NCBI RefSeq assembly: GCF_015482585.1
Contig: NZ_CP049742.1
Coordinates: forward strand, 1,260,501-1,324,500
Source: Mangrovibacillus cuniculi
GTDB taxonomy: Bacteria > Bacillota > Bacilli > Bacillales > R1DC41
Direction: 5' to 3'
DNA length: 64,000 bases
Positions 36,233 through 45,277 of this stretch are shown here, piece after piece (within the stretch, counting starts at the first letter, position 1; the number at the start of each line of letters is the position of its first letter). The translations under genes were made by a program, and so were the position numbers. The notes beneath the pieces are model-generated. The model did not search any database. It was given only the letters and a program-made list of their open reading frames with translations, and was not told the origin of the DNA.

Positions 36233-36404
36233 AACTACGAAACCTCGAGTCATTAGAAAGCCAGTATTTATATGCCTTTTTCCAATCTTCTTTTGCTAAT
36301 GCAAAAGATTGGTGCATGTGGCTTGATTCCGTCTCCGCTAATGATTTAGTAGCACTTTCTAACGCATTCGTAATCAATTGAAACTCGTTTGTATAATCCT
36401 TCAA
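36231..36404 (-). CDS. Small hypothetical protein (57 aa)
   Basis: TTG at 36404 lies nine bases after AGGAGG and starts a soluble helical protein with KDYTNEFQLITNALESA and SFALAKEDWKKAYKYWL. The in-frame ATG at 36428 is upstream of the ribosome site and is rejected. It sits between ypsC and ypvA, where B. subtilis also has a small gene of unknown role. No motif is recognised. Confidence 0.6.
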   Translation of the reverse strand: MKDYTNEFQLITNALESATKSLAETESSHMHQSFALAKEDWKKAYKYWLSNDSRFRS

Positions 36405-36461
36405 TCCGTTCGTCCTCCTATCTTCCATGAAGATAGACTATGACGATTTATTCAAAATTAT

Positions 36462-37595
36462 TCATACACGTGGTGGTCTTGGTCCCCAATACTGATAGTA
36501 ATCACATTTTATGAAACCATTAAACAATTTTCTTTTTTTCGTTGCTGGCTTACCGTAGCACTCTTCAAATTCTTCATCTGAAGTAAGCATGTACACAGAC
36601 CATGTATCAAATTTCTCTTGAAAAGTTTGTCCTAAATCACGGTACATCGCTTGAACCTCTGGCTTATCACCTAATCGTTCACCATATGGCGGATTCCCAA
36701 TAATGACTCCATAATCCCCATGCGGCTTGCTATCTTTCACTTGTCGTTGTTCAAAATGAATTAGATCTGCAAAACCTGCTTCTAATGCATTTTCCTTCGC
36801 AATCTTAATCATTCGATGGTCTATGTCTGTACCTGTAATAAGAATTGGCTGATCATAATTTGCTTTATCATCCGCTTCTAGCCTAACTTCTTCCCAAAGT
36901 TCTTTGCTCATCCAAGGCCACTCTTCTGATGCGAAGTCACGATTAAAACCTGGAGCAATATTTTGGCCAATCATTGCTGCTTCTATCGCAATAGTTCCAG
37001 AACCACAAAATGGGTCTAAGAATGGGCGTTCCGGTCTCCAATTAGATAATAACACTAGAGATGCTGCCAACGTTTCCTTTAAAGGTGCGTCACCTTGCCC
37101 CGCACGATACCCGCGTTTGTGTAAACCAACTCCAGATGCATCAATCGTTAACAAAGCCTTATCTTTCAATAAAGAAACCTCTATTTTAAACTTTGGCCCA
37201 TTTTCTTCTAACCATGTTGTACGACGATATGCTTGTTGTAACCTTGATACAATCGCCTTTTTCACAATTGCTTGGCAATCAGAAACTGAAAATAATTTAG
37301 ATTTCACAGATTTCCCTTGAACTGGAAATTCTGCATTCTCTGGTAAAAATTGCTCCCATGGTAAAGCCTTCGTTTTTTCGAACAACTCATCAAATGTGAA
37401 GGCCTTGAACTCACCAACAACTACTTTAATTCTATCAGCTGTACGAAGCCACATATTCGCTCTTGCAATTGCTTTTTCATCACCTTGGAAGATAATTCGA
37501 CCGTTATCAACGGTACATTCATAACCTAGTTCTCTAACTTCTTTTGCAACAAGTGCTTCTAACCCCATTGCAGCGGTAGCTAAAATAGTATACAT
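36462..37595 (-). CDS. ypsC: THUMP-domain class I RNA methyltransferase YpsC (RlmL-like)
   Basis: 377 residues. THUMP RNA-binding domain in residues about 1-155 (TADRIKVVVGEFKA), then the methylase with FLDPFCGSGTIAIEAA (SAM loop) and catalytic NPPYGER for N2-guanine methylation. Related to the N-terminal half of E. coli RlmL acting on 23S rRNA; the rRNA target here is inferred. Located directly upstream of the small gene at 36404 and behind rnpB. Confidence 0.93.
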   Translation of the reverse strand: MYTILATAAMGLEALVAKEVRELGYECTVDNGRIIFQGDEKAIARANMWLRTADRIKVVVGEFKAFTFDELFEKTKALPWEQFLPENAEFPVQGKSVKSKLFSVSDCQAIVKKAIVSRLQQAYRRTTWLEENGPKFKIEVSLLKDKALLTIDASGVGLHKRGYRAGQGDAPLKETLAASLVLLSNWRPERPFLDPFCGSGTIAIEAAMIGQNIAPGFNRDFASEEWPWMSKELWEEVRLEADDKANYDQPILITGTDIDHRMIKIAKENALEAGFADLIHFEQRQVKDSKPHGDYGVIIGNPPYGERLGDKPEVQAMYRDLGQTFQEKFDTWSVYMLTSDEEFEECYGKPATKKRKLFNGFIKCDYYQYWGPRPPRV

Positions 37596-37766
37596 GTTTG
37601 AAGCTCCTTTATCTTAATGAAGATTAATTTCTTTATGTATAGAGGTCATTTTGTAAAACAACCTATTTTTTATAAACAAAGTCTAGTATAAACATAATCT
37701 TATCCTTAGATACTATCTAAGAATTCCTTAGATTAACTAGTAAAGATTTATGTGCATATCGAGACG

Positions 37767-38021
37767 CTGTTAAGTACAGACCACATCACGTTTAGTTAAT
37801 GCACCTTTAAGGTTTTTGTTATCATCCCATATTGTTACGAAACTCAGCTAAGTTCAAGCCACATCACTTTAACTGCTTTCTTTAATAGTTATGGTGGTCA
37901 TTCCAGTTAATTCGGATACTCTGTTAAGTACAGACCACATCACGTTTAGTTAATGCACCTTTTAAGTTTTTGTTATCATTCCAAATTGTTACGAAACTCA
38001 GCTAAGTTCAAGCCACATCAC
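37767..38021. repeat. Tandem 154-bp-period duplication downstream of rnpB
   Basis: Copy 1 spans 37767-37867 and copy 2 spans 37921-38021, 101 nt each with only about five differences, offset 154 nt. Inside each unit a shorter segment of about 25 nt (minus-strand GTGATGTGG-x-TG-x-ACTTA-x-C) occurs twice. Copy 2 is completed by a hairpin: AACTCAGC 37995-38002 with GCTGAGTT 38031-38038 and GCCAC with GTGGC inside. No ORF is present. The 170 nt between ypsC and copy 1 show nothing recognisable. Confidence 0.85.
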
Positions 38022-38038
38022 GTGGCTAACGCTGAGTT

Positions 38039-38086
38039 GTTACGTCACGTAACAAAAACGCTCCCTCGGATGTTCGAGAGAGCGAT
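38039..38086 (-). terminator. rnpB terminator with adjoining palindrome
   Basis: Minus strand CGCTCTCTCG and CGAGGGAGCG stem followed by TTTTTG (38053-38086). Directly after it comes the palindrome GTTACGT-C-ACGTAAC (38039-38053). Confidence 0.85.
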
Positions 38087-38107
38087 GTGAACAATTTCGT
38101 TGGCTGA

Positions 38108-38513
38108 TCCCTACTATAGTGCTCTGTAAGCCATGTTCTGTACCGGTGTACTCAAACGATTGGGAAATCTCGTACGAACCGGTGGTAATCATCTATCTAA
38201 GAGTTATAAACTCATTCTTCTCCTTCGTTCATTTCCTTAGGAGAAAATGCCCCTACCAAATTTGGGTTGCTCGCTCGAGGGGTTTACCGCGTTCCACCTC
38301 TACTGTTTCCAGTAAAGCTACGTCACTGTGGCACTTTCAAGGTAGTTCACCATATCCGAAGACTTAGGTGTTCTTCCTGCCGTCAATCATTACTGATTGC
38401 CCTAGCTTATGTCTTCGCTAGGCACGAACACTACGAACATCTCAGTTCGTGCGAGCATGGACTTTCCTCTGCAATGTAACCATTACAGCGATTACCCAAG
38501 CACTATATTTATT
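38108..38513 (-). ncRNA. rnpB: RNase P RNA, class B
   Basis: About 405 nt. On the minus strand the conserved core blocks occur in order: GGGTAATCGCTG, GAGGAAAGTCCATGCTCGCAC (38450-38470 region), CCTAGCGAAG, GACGGCAGGAA, TTGAAAGTGCCACAGTGACG, GGTAAACCCCTCGAGCGAG and the 3' ACATGGCTTACAG. P1 is formed by ATAGTGCT and AGCACTAT at the ends. The sequence follows the B. subtilis type-B RNA closely. It processes tRNA 5' ends. Ends are set from P1 and may be off by a few bases. Lies between ypsC and gpsB as in B. subtilis. Confidence 0.96.
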
Positions 38514-38557
38514 AGCCAAGAATATATTTTACTTTATTTGATGACAAAAATCAAGTA

Positions 38558-38863
38558 TTAATCATAGAGTTTACTTCCAAAAACATGCTTTTCTAAATTT
38601 GAAAGACGTTTAAGAATATCAAAGTTTGTTGTACCAGCTTGCTGTGTTGGAGCTGGAGGACGCTTTTGGGTATCTTCTGCATGCTTTCTTAAACGTAAGT
38701 TTTCTTGCTGTAACTCTTCGATTGTTTGATGAAAAAGCTCATAATCTTTTATTACTAGATCTAAAAATTGATCTACTTCCTCTTGTTTATACCCTCTAAC
38801 CGAAGATTTAAATTCTTTTTCTAATATATCCTTTGCCGTTAACTTCACTTGATTTGCTAACAT
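38558..38863 (-). CDS. gpsB: Cell division regulator GpsB
   Basis: 101 residues. N-terminal DivIVA-like domain ([36 protein letters not shown]) that binds membrane and penicillin-binding protein tails, coiled coil to about residue 65, Pro/Gln linker, then a short C-terminal helical trimerisation segment [14 protein letters not shown]. Coordinates PBP1 between septum and side wall; ponA, its known client, lies 9 kb away. Confidence 0.96.
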   Translation of the reverse strand: MLANQVKLTAKDILEKEFKSSVRGYKQEEVDQFLDLVIKDYELFHQTIEELQQENLRLRKHAEDTQKRPPAPTQQAGTTNFDILKRLSNLEKHVFGSKLYD

Positions 38864-38952
38864 CTCTTGTTTACACCACCTAACAAAATATGGAACTAAA
38901 TGGGTATAGAACCAAATCTATTTTATTATTTTTCCAAACTTCTTGATTTTTG

Positions 38953-39498
38953 TCAATCAGTACATTGGGCTTCTTCTTGAATTAATTGAAGATCTTCAAA
39001 AGTAATTAATCGGATGTCGTAGTCTTGTTGCAGCGAAAATTCTTTGCATTGATTTAAAAAGAACTTCGGTGATCCATCTACTTCTTCATCATATAAAATA
39101 ATACATCCATCCGTCTTATGTATCAACAAGCGATCTTTTATTCGGAATTGCTCTGGGTTCTCATAAGGCTTCTTCGATACGCTATCTACAAAGTCTGCAT
39201 TTTGGATAATTTCATTGTAAAGTAGTTGATCGTTTTCTTTCCATTTTAATTCTTGATCGAGAAATGGTGTTAAGATAGCGAGTTTAACTTCATATTCTTG
39301 TTTTAATTCAATTGCAACTTGAGACGCCCACATTTCTACACCTTTTTGACAAGAAAGGACTATCCACTCTAGACCTTCTTCACATAAAGGTAGTAGAGAT
39401 TGTTTAATTGCTTTTTTTATGATAGTAACAGCTGGATGCGTTTGTTGAAAAATACCGATTTCATGTGGCTTATAGCCTGTAATTGTAACAACCTTCAT
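38953..39498 (-). CDS. ypsA: DUF1273/SLOG family protein YpsA
   Basis: 181 residues. Rossmann-like SLOG domain starting KVVTITGYKPHEIG, with the cluster SCQKGVEMWA (residues 49-58) and CIILYDEEVDGSPKFF. YpsA has been linked to cell division in Firmicutes, and it lies next to gpsB here as in B. subtilis. A nucleotide or NAD-type ligand is expected from the fold. Confidence 0.9.
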   Translation of the reverse strand: MKVVTITGYKPHEIGIFQQTHPAVTIIKKAIKQSLLPLCEEGLEWIVLSCQKGVEMWASQVAIELKQEYEVKLAILTPFLDQELKWKENDQLLYNEIIQNADFVDSVSKKPYENPEQFRIKDRLLIHKTDGCIILYDEEVDGSPKFFLNQCKEFSLQQDYDIRLITFEDLQLIQEEAQCTD

Positions 39499-39588
39499 AT
39501 TGTTAAGTTACCTCCAACTTATGTAGATTAAACATTTTTTCTCTCTACATGAAAAAAACTATCTTTTTAACTGCCTCAATATAATAAA

Positions 39589-39612
39589 GACCAAGGGAAA
39601 AACCCTCAGTCT
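39589..39612 (-). terminator. cotD terminator
   Basis: GACTGAGGG and CCCTTGGTC form a stem with a T5 loop, followed by TTTATT on the minus strand, 16 nt after the stop. Confidence 0.7.
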
Positions 39613-39627
39613 TCTGAAGAACAATTA

Positions 39628-39927
39628 TTAGCGTCTGAATCCTTGGCGTGGGAATCCTGGGCCAGCAGGACCTTGGAAACCAGGAGCAGCAGCCCCTGGG
39701 AATCCTGGGCCAGGAGGGTTTCCACCGCAGTTGAACTGTTGGTTAGAAACTTCATTTACATTGCTAGCAGTTTGTGGGAAGTAGTGTTGATGTTTGTATA
39801 ACGTGTGATTTACATTCGTTGTATGTGTTGGGTGAATGTGAGGAACAATCACCTCGTCGAATGAATGAGTCACACAACACTTTGTTGGATGAACAACTGC
39901 TGGCATAACTTTTGGTCTACAGTGCAT
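39628..39927 (-). CDS. cotD: Inner spore coat protein CotD
   Basis: 99 residues from the ATG at 39927, eight bases after GGGAG. His- and Cys-containing body with HPTKCCVTHSF, VIVPHIHPTHTTNVNH and HYFPQT as in CotD of B. subtilis; the C-terminal third is a Gly-Pro-Phe repeat (GPGFPG, GPAGPGFPRQ) unlike the subtilis tail. Assembles into the inner coat. A sigma-K-like promoter is placed just upstream. Confidence 0.93.
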   Translation of the reverse strand: MHCRPKVMPAVVHPTKCCVTHSFDEVIVPHIHPTHTTNVNHTLYKHQHYFPQTASNVNEVSNQQFNCGGNPPGPGFPGAAAPGFQGPAGPGFPRQGFRR

Positions 39928-39965
39928 GGTCATATCTCCCTTCGTTTAAATTCACTTTACACTAG

Positions 39966-39993
39966 TAACATATGTGCAAAGGGGGAGACATGT
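39966..39993 (-). promoter_or_regulatory. Sigma-K-like promoter of cotD
   Basis: Minus strand: AC at 39992-39993, 17-nt spacer, CATATGTTA at 39966-39974, fitting AC-N16/17-CATANNNTA. Distance to the start codon is about 38 nt. Agrees with mother-cell expression of cotD. Confidence 0.65.
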
Positions 39994-40118
39994 ACTAATG
40001 AAAACACCTATTTTCCTTTTGTTTACATGATTAATCAGTCATTACCTTGCTAACAAAATTTGTTTGATTTCGTTATTTTAAAGATCATGTGTAAACATCT
40101 GTTCCATTGTAAAAAACC

Positions 40119-40214
40119 TTAGAATATTGCATGCAGTTGATCGTGTAATACTGTGAAGCCTATCCCAGTAAGGCTAACCACTACAAAAAATAAAATAAAA
40201 ATTGCGCGGTACAT
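40119..40214 (-). CDS. Tiny membrane peptide (31 aa)
   Basis: ATG at 40214 lies nine bases after GGGG and opens MYRAIFILFFVVVSLTGIGF, then TVLHDQLHAIF. One membrane helix. It fills part of the 370-nt gap between yprB and cotD, where nothing else is apparent. Weak ribosome site; unknown function. Confidence 0.4.
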   Translation of the reverse strand: MYRAIFILFFVVVSLTGIGFTVLHDQLHAIF

Positions 40215-40298
40215 CTATTTCAACCCCATAATAATTAGTAACAAACAGTAAATATTTTACCTTTTTTTATAAAATCTTTCAATGGAAATTAACAGAAT

Positions 40299-41525
40299 TT
40301 AAACCCTATTTCGAACTGATTTTTTCTTTAAACGTTTTACTCTTTTCTCACAATCTACACGAAGGTTTTCTGTGGAAATGGAATCAAAGGGTTGGATTTT
40401 TTCTAATAACGAGAGAGCACTTTCAAAATCTTTCTCTTTATGTTCTAAAATCTTTACAGCTTCAATAATAGCTTTTACCTTTAATTCGTTCCCTTCCATG
40501 GAAATAATTCTTAAGAAATGATCCAACGCTTCAGGGTATTCTCCAGCCTTTTTCAAGAGCTTTCCTCTTTCATAGGTTGCAACAGGAGACATAGTTTCAT
40601 GTTCATAAAGTTCTAGAGCTTTTTGCAGTTCTCCAGATTGAGCAAACCATTTACCTAACTGCTCTCTTTCCGTTCCATTGACTTCTTTTTCGCCCACTAT
40701 TTTAAACGTTAAATGAGTAAACAACGTTACTAATGATAGAATGTCCCGCTCATTATGTCGCATCACTTCCATTAGTGATTCAGGAGCATGATGCTTCACA
40801 AAATCAAAGTATATAAACTGTGCCAAGTGCCCCGGGATATCATCTTTTCGCGTAAATCCTAATTGTTGCTTTTCAATTTCTACTAATTTCAGAGAATTCA
40901 TTTCTAGTTTCCATAACCTCTTTGCGGCATGATATAAATCAAAATGCGCGAATTTTGGAAGGGCCGGTACTAATTCTTGTAAAAATGTATGCCTATTTTT
41001 TACTCGCGGCCAATCAAAACTCTTTCCATTAAAAGACATTAATAAATCTACCGAACAAGAAGAGATAAAACTTTTATATAGTGCTACTTCATGACCTGGT
41101 GAAGGTAACAGGTGCTGGGTAACAATCAGTTCGTTTGTTGTCAACTCAGCATGACCTAATAAGAATATTAATGTCCCGGCACCACTGGATAACCCAGTGG
41201 TTTCTGTATCAAAAAAAGTAATAGAACGAGAATGAATAGATTTAGTGCTCAACGGATGCGTTAGATTACTTTTCTCCCATAACGAAAAGGCTTTCTGAAT
41301 ATCGTAAAAAGTATACTTTCCGTGTTTATAGGATAGTGGATAGGTTACTTTTCTAACTAAACAGAATTGGTCGTTATCAAAATAAGGTGTCACGCCAAAT
41401 TCCTTCCATTGCTGCTCATGTGGAAGAGGAAATGATTTAGAAACATTGCTTTGTTCCTTCATAATAGTTGGTTTTTCTGGTAAAGACATGTGTGATTTTA
41501 ATCGATTCAGCTTAGATTTTATCAT
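40299..41525 (-). CDS. yprB: DEDD exonuclease-like repair protein MrfB (YprB)
   Basis: 408 residues from the ATG at 41525, which overlaps the yprA stop as ATGA. RNase H-like exonuclease domain: DTETTGLSSGAGT (near residue 103), LLMSFNGKSFDWP and the final HNERDIL, i.e. the DEDD carboxylates. The C-terminal third has TPR-like helices (ALELYEHETMSPVATYERGKL). In B. subtilis MrfB acts with helicase MrfA in mitomycin C lesion repair independent of UvrA. Confidence 0.92.
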   Translation of the reverse strand: MIKSKLNRLKSHMSLPEKPTIMKEQSNVSKSFPLPHEQQWKEFGVTPYFDNDQFCLVRKVTYPLSYKHGKYTFYDIQKAFSLWEKSNLTHPLSTKSIHSRSITFFDTETTGLSSGAGTLIFLLGHAELTTNELIVTQHLLPSPGHEVALYKSFISSCSVDLLMSFNGKSFDWPRVKNRHTFLQELVPALPKFAHFDLYHAAKRLWKLEMNSLKLVEIEKQQLGFTRKDDIPGHLAQFIYFDFVKHHAPESLMEVMRHNERDILSLVTLFTHLTFKIVGEKEVNGTEREQLGKWFAQSGELQKALELYEHETMSPVATYERGKLLKKAGEYPEALDHFLRIISMEGNELKVKAIIEAVKILEHKEKDFESALSLLEKIQPFDSISTENLRVDCEKRVKRLKKKSVRNRV

Positions 41526-43789
41526 GATATTACCTTCCCTAACATCTTTACAAGAACCTCTTTCGTTTCTCTCTTTAATCCATCTGAAGGCTGTTCCATA
41601 CCTATACACGCTGGACAACCGTCCTCACAGGTACACCCATTGATAATATCTAAGATCCTTAACCAAATTTGTTGTCGATTTTCATAAATACCTTTACTTA
41701 GTCCAATTCCGCCTGGATAGCTATCATAAATAAAGATAGTTGGTTTTTCAGAATGTAGCGATTTTACTTGAGGGATAACATGCAAGTCCTTTGGATCACA
41801 CATCACTTCAAGAGGAGCAATTGTTCGAATAACATTAGCGATACTAATCAGTACTTCTTCTCTTACTTCCCCACTATCAAAAGTTATCCAAGCAGCGTTT
41901 GTATGAAGCTCAATAGGTGGTAAGTGAATAGGACCTGAACCGATGTTTTCATGCGTATCAAACTTTATCTTCTTGAACATGGTTGCCATAGCAGAGACCA
42001 TTACATCTCCATAAGAAATGTCAACTTTTGAATAATTATCCGTCAAATCCTCTTCTAAAACTTTCAACTCAACGGCTAAATTGGCATCCGTAAAGTAATC
42101 AACCTCTACTTTTGTGACATAAGCTTTCTTTTCTTCCCAATCCAGTTCTTCTACTTGAAACTGGACACCCTGGTGAAGATAAATTGCTTCATCATGTAAT
42201 AATGTTAAAGCACTAAATGTATCCATCTCGCCAATTACAACTGAGGAAGCCGTAACAGTTCGATCAACAATAATGACATTCTCCTGTGAAGCAGAACGAA
42301 GAGAAACACCATGCGCTGGAAATGTATCGGACATCCAATGATACCTGTCGCCAACTTGATGCAAAACATGTTCTTCCGAAAGGAAAGCAAGGATTTCATC
42401 CATAGGAACATCACCAAATTGTTCATCTTCTCTAAATGGTAGTTCAAATGCCGCACATTTAATATGATCAATTAAGATAATCAAATTATCTGGTGATATC
42501 CTTGCAGTCTCTGGAGCTTGTTCAAAGAAAAAAGTAGGGTTCTTTATTACATACTGATCCAACGAAGATGAACTTGCTACCATTATTACTAGAGATTCCC
42601 CGTGCCTTCTACCAGCTCGTCCAGCTTGTTGCCAAGCACTTGCAATTGTTCCTGGATATCCCGTCATAATACATACCTGTAATTGCCCAATATCTACACC
42701 AAGTTCCAATGCGTTTGTACTTACTACCCCTAATACTTCCCCATTTCTCAGCCCAGTTTCTATTTCGCGTCGTAAAGAAGGTAAATATCCTCCTCGATAA
42801 CCTCTAATGGAATTTACACCAATGTGTTTTTTATTAATTTCCTTTAAGTAAGTTAGAATCATTTCCACCCTTACTCTACTTCTTGCAAAGACAATTGTCT
42901 GGATCTTCTCTTTTAGGAATGCTGTTGCCATATCCCTAACCTCTAATACGGCACTTCTTCTTATTCCGAGTTGTTTATTTACCACTGGCGGATTATACAG
43001 AACAAAATGTTTGGTACCAGAAGGAGCGCCGTTTTGATCAATCAAAGTAACTTCTTCTCCAACTAGATTAGCTGCTAGCTCTGTCGGGTTGGCAATCGTA
43101 GCAGATGTCATTAAAAAAGTTGGATTCGAGCCGTAAAATGCACAAATCCTTTTTAACCTTCTAACGACATTCGCAACATGACTTCCAAAGACACCTCTAT
43201 ATGTATGTAATTCATCAATGACGACATACTCTAGGTTTTCAAATAAACTAACCCACTTCGTATGGTGGGGTAAAATTCCGGAATGTAGCATATCCGGGTT
43301 AGTAATAACAATGTTACCAGCTTGTCTTATTTTCGTTCTTATGGTTGGAGCTGTATCCCCGTCGTACGTATAACAAGTGATTGTTTCTTCCATCGATTCA
43401 ATCCACTCATTCACTTCTGACTTTTGGTCTTGCGCTAAGGCTTTCGTTGGAAATATATATAGCGATCTTGACTTTTTGTTTTGGAGAATACTTTGTATAA
43501 CTGGCAAGTGGTAACATAGCGATTTACCTGATGCTGTTGGAGTTACGGTAACAAAATTATTTTTATTAATAGCGTTTTCAAACGCCAGAGATTGATGGCT
43601 ATATAGGGATTTAATGCCTCTATTTTCTAACATCGTACGTAATTTGTTGTTTAGGTTATTCGGAAATGGACTGTGTATTGCTTTTTTGCTATCTAATGTT
43701 TCCCAATGTGAAACATTTTCCATGAAATTAGTACTTTGTTGCAAATCACTGATTAATTTTTTTATACTTTTCTTCTTTTCTATGCTCAA
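41522..43789 (-). CDS. yprA: DEAD/DEAH-box repair helicase MrfA (YprA)
   Basis: 755 residues from a TTG at 43789, seven bases after GAGGTGA; the 25 codons before it lack a ribosome site. Motif I PTASGKSLCYH, motif II VIDELHTYRG, motif III TSATIANP, motif VI QAGRAGRRHG, then the C-terminal DUF1998 domain with four cysteines (CTCEDGCPAC) for zinc. Unwinds DNA around mitomycin adducts. Coupled to yprB. Confidence 0.94.
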   Translation of the reverse strand: MSIEKKKSIKKLISDLQQSTNFMENVSHWETLDSKKAIHSPFPNNLNNKLRTMLENRGIKSLYSHQSLAFENAINKNNFVTVTPTASGKSLCYHLPVIQSILQNKKSRSLYIFPTKALAQDQKSEVNEWIESMEETITCYTYDGDTAPTIRTKIRQAGNIVITNPDMLHSGILPHHTKWVSLFENLEYVVIDELHTYRGVFGSHVANVVRRLKRICAFYGSNPTFLMTSATIANPTELAANLVGEEVTLIDQNGAPSGTKHFVLYNPPVVNKQLGIRRSAVLEVRDMATAFLKEKIQTIVFARSRVRVEMILTYLKEINKKHIGVNSIRGYRGGYLPSLRREIETGLRNGEVLGVVSTNALELGVDIGQLQVCIMTGYPGTIASAWQQAGRAGRRHGESLVIMVASSSSLDQYVIKNPTFFFEQAPETARISPDNLIILIDHIKCAAFELPFREDEQFGDVPMDEILAFLSEEHVLHQVGDRYHWMSDTFPAHGVSLRSASQENVIIVDRTVTASSVVIGEMDTFSALTLLHDEAIYLHQGVQFQVEELDWEEKKAYVTKVEVDYFTDANLAVELKVLEEDLTDNYSKVDISYGDVMVSAMATMFKKIKFDTHENIGSGPIHLPPIELHTNAAWITFDSGEVREEVLISIANVIRTIAPLEVMCDPKDLHVIPQVKSLHSEKPTIFIYDSYPGGIGLSKGIYENRQQIWLRILDIINGCTCEDGCPACIGMEQPSDGLKRETKEVLVKMLGKVIS

Positions 43790-43860
43790 GATATTCACCT
43801 CGTCTCTTCTATTGTATCGAACAAATGTTTTATTGAAAAGAGAGACCTGTATAGATTGGA

Positions 43861-43888
43861 ACACCTTTTTTTACCTGCCCATATACTA
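43861..43888 (+). promoter_or_regulatory. Sigma-K-like promoter of the Hsp20 gene
   Basis: AC at 43861-43862, 17-nt spacer, CATATACTA at 43880-43888: an exact fit to AC-N16/17-CATANNNTA. RBS AGGAGG starts 19 nt downstream. Confidence 0.65.
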
Positions 43889-43919
43889 TGTTGAATAGTT
43901 TTGGATAGGAGGTAGAGGT

Positions 43920-44378
43920 ATGTCAGAAGATCAAAAAAAAGGACCCGAAAAAGAACCATTTGGTTTTATTATGAAATCGATGAACGATTTTTTTCAAGAA
44001 AAACCCGTCAAAGGCTTTATGCAATCTGTAGATGACTTGTTTCACCAACCTTTTTTACAATCTTCATTTCAATTAAACTTAGATGAAAATGAAACGAGCT
44101 ATATTGTCTCCGCAAATCTTGCAGGTGTAAAAAAAGAGCATATTGAAATCGAAACGTACCCTAGATATATGACTTTAACGATTACCAATCAAGAAGAGAG
44201 AAGCGTCAACACACCAAGTAGTGGATTTATGTTTTCTTCTAAAGCCAATACAAAGACAACTAAGTCCATTCCGTTTCCTCAACAGGTTGATGATACAAAT
44301 GTTGATGCGCAGTATAAAGATGGTTTATTAGTTGTTACTGTCCCAAAATTAAAAGGGAAAAAGATTCAAATTCGCTAG
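43920..44378 (+). CDS. Hsp20/alpha-crystallin protein, probably spore-associated
   Basis: 152 residues. The crystallin domain covers residues about 52-152 (NETSYIVSANLAGVKKEHIEIE, DAQYKDGLLVVTVPK with the Gly-Leu motif). The N-terminal 50 residues are Phe-rich (GFIMKSMNDFFQEKP). The sigma-K-like promoter suggests a coat-associated small heat-shock protein such as CotM or CotP rather than a general chaperone. Orthology to either is not proven. Confidence 0.85.
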   Translation: MSEDQKKGPEKEPFGFIMKSMNDFFQEKPVKGFMQSVDDLFHQPFLQSSFQLNLDENETSYIVSANLAGVKKEHIEIETYPRYMTLTITNQEERSVNTPSSGFMFSSKANTKTTKSIPFPQQVDDTNVDAQYKDGLLVVTVPKLKGKKIQIR

Positions 44379-44473
44379 ATTTTTAAATAGTATGGTTTTA
44401 CTCTATGGGGTCCTACTGCGTGTTTAACTTTAGGATCCTAATCAAAAATAAAAAGGCTATGACAAAGCAAATT

Positions 44474-44505
44474 AAGGTACATTCGCAATTCGAATGTACC
44501 TTTTA
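44474..44505. terminator. Terminator between Hsp20 and yppG
   Basis: AAGGTACATTCG and CGAATGTACCTT form a 12-bp perfect stem with a four-base-loop, then TT. Serves convergent genes; its core GGTACATTC is the one found beside repeat A copies. Confidence 0.85.
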
Positions 44506-44571
44506 AGTGTAACTATTAAATGATTCTTTAAGGTGATAACAATGCAGATTTAATGATTTATTAATTAATTT

Positions 44572-44602
44572 TTGCGATTGGAGCGGAAATCCTAGTGCAG
44601 TC
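44572..44602. repeat. Mini-derivative of repeat A (inverted)
   Basis: Minus strand reads GACTGCACTAGGATTTCCGC then TCCAATCGC: the left end of repeat A up to TTCCGCT joined directly to the right end after TTCCGCT. The 112-bp interior is missing. Lies 42 nt behind the yppG stop. Confidence 0.8.
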
Positions 44603-44643
44603 TCTTTTTTGTGTAAAAGCCACTTTCATCCTAATCCACTAAA

Positions 44644-45216
44644 TCATCCACCAAATCCTTTAAAGATACTTCCCACACCTTTTATCATGCCTGACATCTG
44701 ATTTACTGCTGACATCACCTGACCAGCAGTGTCCATCATTTTATTCATGTTCATACTTCCATCTTGATTTTTAAAGGAATTCATAACGGAAGACACTCCA
44801 CTTTGTTTTGGTTTTGCGATGGGATTCAATTTTGGATATGGATTCGCATAATTCTTAGGTTCATTTGGTTTCATCCCTGTGTAAGGATCAAAGTACCCTT
44901 CTTGATGCAACGGGTTAGTAAAAACAGAATCTGCAACATTCTGCTTCGTCCACTTTCCGTAAGTAGGATATGGATTTGAAAAATTTTGCTCCTGTCCCAT
45001 AGGTTGCTGATTTGTAGGATGAATGTTTCCTTGCATTTGCATAGTAGATTGATAGGCAGGTGGAACCATAGGATTAGCCATTTGTATATTGTTTGCTGCT
45101 AACGAAGTGTTAACCTGCTGTCCATTCCAATAGGGTAGGTGGCCATTTGGTGATACAGGACTTTGACCATGGTAAAATACAGGTGACTGTGTATACGGTT
45201 GTCTTTTTGTACGCAC
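44644..45216 (-). CDS. yppG: YppG family protein
   Basis: 190 residues from a GTG with GGAGTGAG upstream. N-terminal two thirds are low-complexity, rich in Asn, Gln, Pro and Tyr (YHGQSPVSPNGHLPYW, QMANPMVPPAYQ); the C-terminal third has PYPKLNP then SVMNSFKNQDG and a Gly-Met-rich helix ending KGFGG. This is the YppG pattern of Bacillus. Such compositions are common in coat-associated proteins; a sigma-K-like promoter may precede it. Confidence 0.85.
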   Translation of the reverse strand: MRTKRQPYTQSPVFYHGQSPVSPNGHLPYWNGQQVNTSLAANNIQMANPMVPPAYQSTMQMQGNIHPTNQQPMGQEQNFSNPYPTYGKWTKQNVADSVFTNPLHQEGYFDPYTGMKPNEPKNYANPYPKLNPIAKPKQSGVSSVMNSFKNQDGSMNMNKMMDTAGQVMSAVNQMSGMIKGVGSIFKGFGG

Positions 45217-45250
45217 CTCGGCTCACTCCTCTCTATTTAGTCATTTACTT

Positions 45251-45277
45251 TACTTTATGCAAAAAAAGCCTATACGT
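45251..45277 (-). promoter_or_regulatory. Possible sigma-K-like promoter of yppG
   Basis: Minus strand: AC at 45276-45277, 16-nt spacer, CATAAAGTA at 45251-45259. Fits AC-N16/17-CATANNNTA but lies within the yppE terminator, so chance is possible. Confidence 0.35.

Noticed and set aside
37767..38021. CRISPR array
   Set aside because: Only two units, units longer than 100 nt and spacer not unique in the CRISPR manner.
38119..38479. Two plus-strand frames of 70-82 residues
   Set aside because: They lie on the strand opposite RNase P RNA, whose conserved core explains the sequence.
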